A stretch of DNA of 64,000 nucleotides from Paramarasmius palmivorus (taxonomy: Eukaryota > Basidiomycota > Agaricomycetes > Agaricales > Marasmiaceae), in contig JAYKXP010000001.1 of assembly GCA_037176845.1 (NCBI GenBank), positions 310,001 to 374,000 of the forward strand, given 5' to 3'. Below are positions 32,382 to 41,744 of this stretch, in pieces; within the stretch, counting starts at the first letter, position 1, and every line of letters begins with the position of its first letter. A program made the position numbers and the translations under genes. The notes below the pieces were generated by a model, which searched no databases, was not told the origin of the DNA, and saw nothing but the letters and a program-made list of their open reading frames with translations.

Positions 32382-33849
32382 ATGGCCGCGACCTCGGAGG
32401 TGATTGCCAAAGGGCGACTTGTTTGTTTGTCACCGTCCATCAATGCTCTCATTGTTCCGACGAGCTCAACCCGTACATTTTCAACGTGTCTTCCTCGTCG
32501 ACAAGAACAGCAAATTCATTGGCAGGAACTCGAAAGAAATGGCTCAAGAATGTTGCGCGTCCTAGAACGGCGCATAACTGAACGGACTCGGATACAAACT
32601 CAGCTCTCAGACGACCTTTCTTCGCCCGAAGATATATCCCGGCTTCGACATCTCAAGGAAACAGAAAGCCTCCAGTCTGCTTGGGATGAATGGATCACGA
32701 ATAAAAAGGTCTTTATCGTCAATCCTTCACTCAGCATTTCATACTTATTCCCCACCTAGTAGCTTTGTGAAGAACTAGTTCCCTTCCTCGAGGATTCCGA
32801 TCCTACCATGCGGGCCCTGGCTCAAGAAGACTACACAAAGCTTTCTGTCTCTTTGGCATCATTACTTTCAGAAAAATTCCCGACCCTTCTCGTCCCTCCT
32901 TCATCTACTGCCAATCTTCCCGGAGCGCTTGTTGAACTGAAGTCGGGTGTTGGCGGGGCAGAATCATCATTATTTCTCGCCGACAATGCTGAGAATGTAC
33001 CAGAGATTTGCCGCCAATCAACAGTGGAAGACTTCCGTCGTGTCGAACAATGCAAATGAAGGGGGTGGCATCAAGGACGCTCTCATCGAGCTGAAGGGTG
33101 AAGGTGCATACGACACATTGAGATGGGAGAGTGGTGTTCACCGAGTACAACGTGTGCCTGCAACAGAGGCCAGCGGGAGAGTCCACACAAGTACTGTATC
33201 TGTTATTGTGCGATCAACTTTAGTTCATGCCCTCGACGAATGTTCATATATTTGCAGGTCCTCCCATTATTGGACGAAAAAGACATGCAAAAAGAACAAT
33301 TATACAAGATGGAAGATGTTCGGGTAGAAGTTATGCGTTCTCGCGGGGCTGGTGGCCAACATGTCAATAAAACAGAGTCAGCCGTTCGACTCACACATAT
33401 ACCGACTGGTATAACTGTCTCCATGCAAGAAGAAAGGAGTCAGCATCAAGTGAGTTCCCCAAACACAAATTCCGACCAGGACGCATATTGACAGTCAACT
33501 AGAACAAACGCCGTGCATTTCAAGTACTCAGTTCGCGGTTGATGGATCAAAAACTCACCCGTGAGATAGCTGAGCGCCGGGCAGCCAAAAACAACCTTGT
33601 CAAGAGTGCGGATCGCAGTGAAAAAATCAGGACGTATAACTATGCCCAGGTAAATATCCCTTGATAGGCCACCATCGTTCCCTTACTGACTGGCTGCAGG
33701 AACGTGTCACCGACCATAGGATTGGGCTTAGTATCATGAATTTGACCTCCGTTCTTGAAGGTGATGCGCTTCAAGACTTTACGGATGCCTTGAAACGCGA
33801 CCACGCGCAAACTATGATGGAGGAGTTACTGTCGGATGAAAGTGAATGA
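32382..33849 (+). CDS. MRF1: Mitochondrial peptide chain release factor 1, with a one-base frame break
   Basis: Releases nascent chains at UAA/UAG on mitochondrial ribosomes. Exons: 32382-32708, 32763-33207, 33258-33449, 33503-33649 and 33700-33849, about 419 aa. Visible are the GVGG.E..LF domain-2 segment, [20 protein letters not shown], and the catalytic GGQ loop [20 protein letters not shown], then MQEERSQHQ. Exon 2 is 445 nt, one base too many: after FLAD (GAC, 32982-32984) one extra A (32985) precedes the expected [14 protein letters not shown]. Without it all exons join in phase 0; with it translation stops at 33057. No intron can remove it without deleting conserved motifs. The gene is probably essential for respiration, so an assembly error is likely. 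N-terminus uncertain. Confidence 0.88.
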
Positions 33850-34083
33850 TCTGATAACTTACAAAAGCCTATTCTACTTGTAGAGATACCTTACATTGAT
33901 CACAGTAATTGAGTACTTGCCTCCCTCACAAGTTGAAAATGCATCAATATCATTCATCAGGTATGCAACGGAATGAACGGAATGAAGCGCGGATTGGTGA
34001 GCGGCAACGGCGATGCTGGACGTAACTTAAATAACACTGCGTTGTGGGATCGATTAACCTTACCCTTCCTTCTCAACTACAAC

Positions 34084-35417
34084 ATGGTCTACCAGGCCAC
34101 CACCAGCGCTCCTGTCAACATTGCTTGCATAAAGTACTTTGTATTTCTCTTCTATCCTATCACCAATGATACTGACTAGAATCTTACTATAGATATTGGG
34201 GCAAACGCGACACGAAGCTGATTCTGCCCACCAATTCGTCTCTTTCCGTTACCTTATCTCAGGATCACCTTCGGTCGACAACAACTTCTCGTGCAGATCC
34301 AGCTTTTGAAAGGGATACTCTTTGGCTAAATGGCAAAGAGGAAGAAATAAAGCCAGGATCTCGCACAGAGACCTGCATTCGAGAGATGCGTACTTTGCGT
34401 AAGACCGAAGTCGAAGACAAGGATCCCAACGCGCCCAAATTATCGACCATGAAACTCCACATATCGTCCTTTAACAACTTCCCAACCGCTGCTGGCCTCG
34501 CGTCTTCAGCATCCGGTTTCGCCGCTCTCATCGCATCCCTAAGCGCCCTCTTCCAACTCCCTACACATCCTACTCAACTCTCCCTTATTGCTCGTCAAGG
34601 CTCCGGCTCTGCCTGCCGTTCTTTGTTCGGAGGATACGTTGCATGGGAGATGGGTAGCAAACCTGACGGTAGCGACTCTCATGCCGTTCAGGTCGCGCCG
34701 CACACCCATTGGCCAGATCTCCACGCCCTCATCTGTGTCGTCAACGATGCAAAGAAAGGCACTTCTTCAACTTCCGGTATGCAGCGTACCGTTGAGACCT
34801 CTCCACTCCTCCAACACCGTCTTACTCCTCGTCCCTGGACGGATGCAATCCATCTCCAAAGCAATTTTGGAAAAGGACTTTGACACCTTCGCACGTCTGA
34901 CCATGGCGGATTCCAACCAATTCCACGCCGTCGCGATTAGATACTTCTCCTCCCATCTTCTACATGAACGATGTTTCGCGTGCGATCGTCGCCGTCGTTG
35001 AAGAGTACAACAGGCTTGCGCTTGAGACCACTGGCCACCTGAAAGCTGCGTACACTTACGATGCAGGACCTAATGCCGTCATTTATGCCCCGAAGGAGAA
35101 CTTGGAGGAGATTATACGCCTCATTGTTCATTTCTTCCCTCAAGAGAAGGCCTTTAAAGACAATTTCTCTCTCTTTGGAGGAGCCGAGCCCACTGGCGCT
35201 GTTCCAAAAGGATTTAACGAAGCGGTTTCGCGCGTCTGGGAGACTGGCAGTGTCAAGGGTCTGATTCATACCAAGGTAAAATCTTTTGGCCGTGGACGTA
35301 CGTATTCTGACCTGTTTATAGGTTGATGATGGTCCTCGTACGCACCCTGATTCGGAGGCACTCCTGGGATCAGATGGTCTTCCCAGCGAAAAGTGCTTTG
35401 GAAGGTGGGATTTATAA
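34084..35417 (+). CDS. MVD1: Diphosphomevalonate decarboxylase, with two one-base frame breaks
   Basis: ATP-dependent decarboxylation of mevalonate diphosphate to isopentenyl diphosphate, in the cytosol, feeding ergosterol and prenyl synthesis. Exons are 34084-34133, 34193-35275 and 35322-35417. Conserved segments are SAPVNIACIKYWGKRDTKL, NFPTAAGLASSASGFAAL, the P-loop-like IARQGSGSACRSLFGGYVAW, KKGTSSTSGMQRTVETS, FARLTMADSNQFHAV, SPPIFYMNDVSR, and YTYDAGPNAVIY. The reading frame shifts by one base twice in exon 2: between LLQHR (ending 34820) and VPGRM (from 34831), and at 34936 between FHAV and LDTSPP. Both behave as single-base insertions. No acceptable intron repairs them. The enzyme is essential in fungi, so I infer sequence errors rather than loss, but a pseudogene copy cannot be excluded. 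Confidence 0.88.
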
Positions 35418-35761
35418 AAAGTCTCAAAGGAAACAAGGTGGGATGATACCATATAGAAATTGAAGTGGGTCGTACTGTATCTCAACTACTGTAGCATCTT
35501 CTATAGATTTGTCGATCGGAAAGGATCATTGAATGTAATATGTCGCTGGGCTACGAATTGGAAAGGTCCTGATCATGATACGGCTGTGTTTCCCTGTGCC
35601 AAAAGCATGCTTGAAGCGTGAGTACCTAGTCTTGAGTCACCGCCGAGTCAGCGGCGCCAAGTCAGCGCTCATCAACATGCGTCCATGTAGCGGTGCCGGA
35701 ACCTCCATGAAACTCTTAAAAATGGCCTCCTGGTGCCAGAAGCAAATCACCAACTTGTGGG
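35418..35761. other. Intergenic MVD1 / Bcs1-like gene
   Basis: About 340 bp holding the MVD1 3' flank and the promoter of the Bcs1-like gene. No feature stands out. Confidence 0.5.
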
Positions 35762-37983
35762 ATGGCTGAACAGCTCCAGCAAGTTCTTTCAAACTTTCTG
35801 CAGGCCAGTGTGCCAATTTCTCCAGCCTCCAATAGCTCAAATGTTCTCGCCTCCAACACTACCCAAAACTCAACACAAACTTCTCCCATACCCGGAAGCC
35901 TCCTTGCGATGATACCGATCCTCTTTTCTTTTTCCGGATTGCATGATTGGGTCAAAATTGTCCTCCTCGGAGGGTTCTTCGAAACATGTAGACGGACCTT
36001 CTCTATGCTTTATCAAAAAGTCATCGAATCATTCTACATGGTTGCCACTTTTGACGAGGAGGATGCAAGCTATCGTACGTCGTTATCTGCGGAGACAGAA
36101 CGTTGCTCATAGATTCAATAACAGAATGGATGATGGTATGGCTATCCAAGCAGCCTGCGTGGTGTGAGTTCCATCGTCCCACAGATGATCCTATTGATTT
36201 CTGACTGCCACGTCCAGCCTCTATTCGGGAGGTTGAAGTCAGTACGGAAACGTATGGCGCAGACAGTTCTGCAATCAACATTGATGATGACGAGGACGAC
36301 GAGCTTGACATGAAGGTCAACACGAAAACTCTCCTACATACCTTCCCCCTCAAAGACGTACTCAATGTGGTACAAGCGGCGTTACTTGACCGTTACGCGT
36401 ACGCAGGAGCAATCACGATGGGGAAAGACCAATACATTGACGTTGAGGTGCGCGATGCTGCTTCTCTTCTCTTCTTTGGTGCTGAAAAGACACCAGTCTC
36501 ATGACAAGGAAACATCGTCTACTTGCAGAACTCTTGAAGGAAGCACGGAGAGCTTATCTTGACGCTCAAGAGCACAAAATGTGTATCTGGTCTGCGGACA
36601 GGTGATTGGAACGCTACTTGTCTCATGTCTACCACTCATCGTCTCATAACTACAGCACCAACAACTGGAGACAGGTGGCTCGACGTGAGAAACGTAGTCT
36701 CAAGTCTATCGTGCTTGATCCAGGCGTGAAGGACCTCATAATCTCCGATGCTCGCGACTTCCTATCCAGTAGGAAGTGGTACACAGAACGCGGTATCCCA
36801 TTCCGGCGTGGTTACCTCCTGGTTCGTCGATTCGAGTTCACTTCAATGTCTGCCTCCTGACAGCTCACACAGTATGGCGCCCCCGGAAGTGGCAAGACCT
36901 CCCTCATCCATAGTATGGCCGGAGAACTAGAGCTTGACGTTTACATTATCTCCTTATCCCGCATTGGTCTGGATGACGCCGGGCTTGACCAGCTCATCAA
37001 CGATTTGCCAGAGAGATGTGTCGCATTGATGGAAGACATTGATGCTGCATTCACTCACGGTTTGACTCGAGAACCCGAGGATGATAAAGGCGAGGACTCT
37101 GGCGACGAAAAGAAGTCAGGCCCAAAATCAGGGCCAGGATCGGGTACAGGAGCTAGGTCTGTCCTCTTCTTTGCTTCCTGGCGGGATGCACACAATTTAA
37201 TGTTCCAATATAGAGTGAACTCTAAGCGGACTTCTCAATGCACTTGACGGTATCGGAGCACAGGAAGGCCGGATCCTTTTCGCTACGACCAACAAATACA
37301 CATCTCTCGACCCCGCTTTGTGTAGACCAGGTCGGATGGACATTCATATCGAGTTCAAGCTCGCAAGCAAGTACCAGGCACGGGAGCTCTTCAAGCGTTT
37401 CTACAACCCGAGTGATTCTCTTGAAGAAGTAGCTGAGGCGGTTGGCATATACAGCAAAGACCTCAACTCTACGTCTGACAACGACTCTGGTTATACGTCC
37501 TCCGTTGACGAATCCGAAACCCCTGGAACCGACGTGGACAGCTCAAAGCCTGTCGTATGGGGTAGCATGCATCATGAACGAGCCCACAAGCTTACCATGT
37601 CCAGAATCAACACTCTCGCTGAGCGGTTTGCTGCTGCCATTCCCGAACGACAGATATCCATGGCGAGTTTGCAGGGATACTTGATGAACTACAAGATAAG
37701 GGCAGTAGATGCGGTAAAGGACGTTGAGGCTTGGATTGAGAAAGTGTTGAAAGAGAAGCAGGAAAAGGAACAGAAGAAGAAAGGCAGGCAGAGGCGTCGG
37801 GAAGCAAAGGAGAAAAGGAAAGCCAAGAAATCGGATAGCGACGAAGAGGAATCGGAGCCCAAAACACGTAGGCAGAGGAAAGCAGGTCATGTCGACGAGC
37901 AAAAAGGGCCGGGCATGGATACGAAGAAATCGGCAAAGGAGCCCTCAAATACATCTACAACGGACGACACGGACTCTACCTGA
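35762..37983 (+). CDS. Bcs1-like AAA ATPase with charged C-terminal tail
   Basis: BCS1 family: membrane-anchored AAA ATPases; yeast Bcs1 inserts the Rieske protein in mitochondria, but mushrooms carry many paralogues of unknown role. Order: Ser/Asn-rich N-terminus, TM segment (SLLAMIPILFSF), BCS1_N region (WMMVWLSKQPAW, RKLSYIPSPSKTYSMWYKRR), AAA domain with RSLKSIVLDPGVKDLI, Walker A YGAPGSGKTSLIHS, Walker B ALMEDIDAAF, a Gly/Ser/Pro/charged insert, sensor-1 ILFATTNKYTSLDPALCRPG, then MASLQGYLMNYK. The tail of about 90 residues is extremely Lys/Glu/Arg-rich, unlike yeast Bcs1. Frame near 36250-36315 is restored by an intron (GTATGG...AAG). At 37214-37222 either one extra A interrupts VTLSGLLNALDG or a 70 nt intron ends at CTAAG (37226). 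Confidence 0.85.
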
Positions 37984-38156
37984 GAATGCGATACCCCAAA
38001 TGTATACCCCACATATTGTACCCTTTAGTATTCACCAATAGCACGAAACTTTGTTATCAGAATCGTATATTTGCCCGATAGTCTCAATCAGGACATTAAT
38101 CCTCAAAGGCCGTATGCTCATGCGTATGTACAAACATACGAGAAACCATAGTCCAT

Positions 38157-39458
38157 CTAGACTCTAACCAAAAATAACATGTACCCAATCTGACAGAGCG
38201 CTTCCAAGAATAGGAAACTGATCCTTCTCCTTTTGTTAGCGGGACTGACTGCGCCGCCAGTCGCCGTTGCGTTGGCAGGGTCGGGTAGAACTACGGATCG
38301 GAGTGACCGCAGTAGGAAAAGCGCGTTGGCGAGGAAGAAGTAGAGAAAGACGATATAATAAAGGGTGTTGCTTGTCGTGATGTTGAGGTAGTTTGATAGT
38401 ATAGTGAGAATGACGCTGTAGATCATGAACGTTATTGCCTTCCAAACAAGTTTATGTACTAATACTCACCCAACAAATTTGTATCCCGTGTAGGCAACTA
38501 TGTCGACGGCCTGACCACTACCCTGGACGTTAAGGAGGTAACAGCCAACGTAGACGAAAAGGAAGTCTACAATTACGACTCCAAGAGCCGAGGAAGCCGA
38601 TTCACCCAGGATCTATGTCAAAGTGTCAAAACCGCGTCGAAACAAGCGACAAGCGGACGTACTCGTGGATGAAAACGTGCTTCAATGCCAGAGTGGAACG
38701 CCGACAACAGGATGTATGTGACAAAGGCCATGACTGGGAAGTAATGGGTCAACTAGTCAAGGAACGATGTAGGAGATGACATACGTGGTATGTACAAGTC
38801 GGGACTGTTCACGTCTTCTCTTGGGCTCTGCCATTCAGTCTGGCCATTCTCTGTCCGATGGACCCGCCGAGACCATGACTTGTGTGTCCAGGGGAATACA
38901 ATGAGTTTGATCTTGCGCAGGACGTATGAATTCGACACGTTGAAATGGTGCTTGATGCTCCTGAGCGGTATTACACCACCGAACTAGAACAGTGTAAGAT
39001 CACACAGTCTGCTCGAGAATGACTGATACACATACGTTTTTCTGCACATACTCTTGTCCCGCAGCGACCGCACTTGTTCCTAGCTGCATTCCAAACTGTG
39101 TAGTAGCATCATTTATGCCCCATGCCGCGAAATCTGGCTGAGGAATGAACGACTGCTGTTGCTGCTGCGCCTGCTGGGGTTGCTGCTGGTACTGATTCTG
39201 AGAATTATGTCCACTGTGGTGTTGATTATGCTGGAAAGGAGATGTCATGTACGCTGGGACATTATGTGAATATTGCTGCTGCTGGTAATGTTGTTGCTGC
39301 TGGTGCTGCTGCTGGTGCTGCTGATGAGGCTGGGAAGGAGCGGGGGACGAGGAGTACCTCTGGTAGCCATCCGGAGAGACAGGAGTTGCAGGAGGCTCAG
39401 GAATATAGGCTGGATGGGTTGGTACTGGATGCCTGAGTGGTGGTGGTGAGCTTGCCAT
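38157..39458 (-). CDS. YIF1: Yif1, ER-Golgi vesicle membrane protein with Gln-rich N-terminus
   Basis: Partner of Yip1 and Rab GTPases in COPII vesicle traffic. ATG at 39458 opens a Pro/Ser then Gln/His-rich cytosolic region (residues about 1-110). The conserved Yif1 segment follows: DATTQFGMQLGTSAVAAGQE, YVQKN, after an intron FNVSNSYVLRKIKLIVFPWT, then DLYIPVMAFVTYILLS, and five TM helices ending with FLEALCQIGYMLFLVRV. Yif1 C-termini end close to the last helix, as here. About five exons. The Gln tract comes from CTG/TTG-type trinucleotides at 39150-39341. It is head-to-head with MTS1 (81 bp) and tail-to-tail with the Bcs1-like gene (173 bp). Confidence 0.92.
39150..39341. repeat. Interrupted CTG/TTG trinucleotide tract (poly-Gln)
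   Basis: Repeated TGCTGCTGG/TTGCTGC units, read on the minus strand as CAG/CAA codons in the YIF1 N-terminus. The tract is interrupted by His, Tyr and Ser codons, so it should be more stable than a pure repeat. Confidence 0.8.
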
Positions 39459-39539
39459 CGTGTAACCTTAACCCTGGCCCTCGAGGGAATTAAAAATTGG
39501 GATTTTTACGCGACCTGGTTTTATTCTTCAACTCGAACC
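39459..39539. promoter_or_regulatory. 81 bp bidirectional promoter YIF1 / MTS1
   Basis: Only 81 bp separate the two divergent start codons. It contains AACCTTAACCC, an AT-rich near-palindrome (AAAAATTGGGATTTTT) and a pyrimidine stretch before the MTS1 ATG. Both genes act in or on the secretory membrane system, so co-regulation is plausible. Confidence 0.5.
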
Positions 39540-41247
39540 ATGTCCGGGTCCAAAGAACCAAAGCCTACCAGCTACCCAGCCATTGCGAATGCCCCCGTCG
39601 TCGGCCTCGCTGAGGGCAATGGTTCTTTCAACAATCTTCACCTCGCTTTCCTCGTCCTTTTCGTTCCATGGCTTCTCAAAAGAATGCTACCTCTCGTTAA
39701 CCGTGGTGGTTTCAAGACATACGTCTTCTTGCTCATCTTGACCGGTATCCCAACTACTATTGCCTATTGGACCCTCATGAGCCATATTGGCGCACGAGTC
39801 AACGACAAGGTCCAATTACCGGGCAAGAACATTGAGGAGTACATTACCATCAAGGACCCGGAGCTCAAGAAGCTCTACAGCGGAAAGGAGAAGATTCCCA
39901 TGCAGACCTTCCACGATGCTTACTTTGACGGCAAAATTGAGTTCAACGGTACGTTTGTTCGCTTCATGACACGTCACAACCTCCCGCTACTTTTCTTCCT
40001 TCTCGACGCGTCTCATTGCTCATACTCTTTGTAGGTGATGTCCTTGACATTATGGAACAACGTCACGACTGGGCCAAGTTCAACATGACCATGGAGCTCT
40101 TCAAATACGTCTTCACCGTCCTCATTCCCGATGTCATCACCCATTCCCGTTCTCAGGATGAGGACCAGGTTCGTGATCACTACGACCGAGGCAACGACTT
40201 TTATTCCTGGTTCCTTGGTCCTCGTATGATTTACACTTCAGGTGTAATTCTTCGTCCCGACGAAAAGGAAACCATCGAACAACTCCAGGATAACAAACTC
40301 GCCGTCGTTTGCTCCAAGCTCGAATTGAAGCCTACCGACCGTCTTTTGGATATTGGTTGTGGATGGGGTACTCTCGTCACCTACGCTGCCAAGAACTACG
40401 GTTGCGATGCTACCGGTGTCACTCTTGCTCGCAACCAGACGGCGTTCGGAACCAACCGTATCAAGGAGAATGGTGTCCCCGAGGACAAGGCTCGCATCCT
40501 CTGCTGTGACTTCCGTGACCTCGCAGAGAAGGAAGGCAAGGGCAGCTTCACCAAGATTGTTGCATTGGAAATGGCAGAGCACGTTGGTATCAGAAGGTAC
40601 CAGACCTTCTTGAGGCAGGTGTATGACCTCTTGGACGATGACGGTCTCTTCGTGTTCCAAGTCGCTGGTATCCGACAAAGGTGGCAGTACGAAGACCTCA
40701 TCTGGGGTTTGTTCATGAACAAGTACATCTTCCCTGGTGCCGATGCCAGCTGTTCTCTTGGTTGGGTCGTTTGTCAGGTACAGTCATTCAGTTAACATTC
40801 CCCAGACTTTTTCTGATGTCACTCTTTAAGCTCCAAGATGCCGGTTTCGAGGTCAAGAACATCGATGTTCTCGGTGTCCACTACAGCGCTACTCTCCACA
40901 GGTGGTATGAGAACTGGGTGTCCAACAAGGACAAGGTAATTGAGAAGTATGGTGAAAGGTGGTACAGGATTTGGGTGTTCTTCTTGGCCTACAGCACAAT
41001 CATCTCAAGGTAACTTCTCCTTTCTACCCTTCAGTGCACTTATCTGACTGTTATTTCTCATAGACAAGGTAGTTTCTCCGTATTCCAGTTCACCCTCCAC
41101 AAGAACCTCAACGCATTCCACCGCATTGCCGGTGTCGAGAGCCATGCCTCAATCCACGTTAAGCTCGACAAGGAACCTTTGTAAGTCCGTATACAAACTT
41201 TTTGAACTCCATAGCTGAATGTGCTTCATGCCAGGCTTGTCGAGTAA
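39540..41247 (+). CDS. MTS1: Sphingolipid C9-methyltransferase (cyclopropane synthase-like)
   Basis: Adds the C9 methyl branch of the sphingoid base of fungal glucosylceramide using S-adenosylmethionine; ER membrane. Five exons (39540-39948, 40035-40777, 40831-41009, 41064-41180, 41235-41247) give 486 aa. Features: two N-terminal TM helices (about residues 32-75: HLAFLVLFVPWLLKRML, YVFLLILTGIPTTIAYWTL), DVITHSRSQDEDQVRDHYDR, WFLGPRMIYTSGV, SAM motif I LLDIGCGWGTLVTYAAK near residue 240, VALEMAEHVGIRRYQTFLRQ, and the family C-terminus SVFQFTLHKNLNAFHRIAGV. The last intron (GTAAGT...CCAG) adds LLVE; without it a TAA follows directly, so either end is possible. Codon use is markedly C-rich, suggesting high expression. 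Confidence 0.94.
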
Positions 41248-41744
41248 TTAATGATGGTCATGACAAAGATGATTGGATGGACTCATGATGGTAGATGGCT
41301 GTTGCAAAATTACTTTGCTTTGCGAAGTGCAAAACTAGATACCCTTCTCTAAAGATCACGATAATTAACCTCCTTCCCATAGTACAATTCCTCGTATTAT
41401 ACGCGTATCACCCCCACTAGACTCAGCCTTTAGAGAAATGCAACGTGCACCTGAATGATTCGAGTCGGAGATATTTTCACTGGATCAATATTTCTCGCGA
41501 GCAACGTGTTAGATTTTCGAGTCAAAGACATTACCTGGACATTACTTTTTCCTTAAGTCTCATTTTTTTAGTCCTTAGTGCAGAGCAACCTCGCCTTGTG
41601 CCCTCGTATTCCTGTATCACCTTGCAAACGCTGCAAAATCGCTGCACGAGCTCACAGAGGCGTACAGTTCAATAGCCAATCAGAAGTCTCCTCAGCTACG
41701 AACGTGCGACTTCCAATTATAGACAACCCGGCTTCTCACTCGAA
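41248..41744. other. Intergenic MTS1 / SPX-RING gene
   Basis: About 500 bp with the MTS1 3' flank and the promoter of the next gene. Short frames at 41445-41675 and 41578-41745 have no features. Confidence 0.5.

Noticed and set aside
36252..36320. Frameshift in the Bcs1-like gene before RKLSYIPSPSKTYSMWYKRR
   Set aside because: An intron from GTATGG (36252) to GAAG (36315) with a CTTGAC branch-like site restores the frame. I keep only the later site at 37214-37226 as doubtful.
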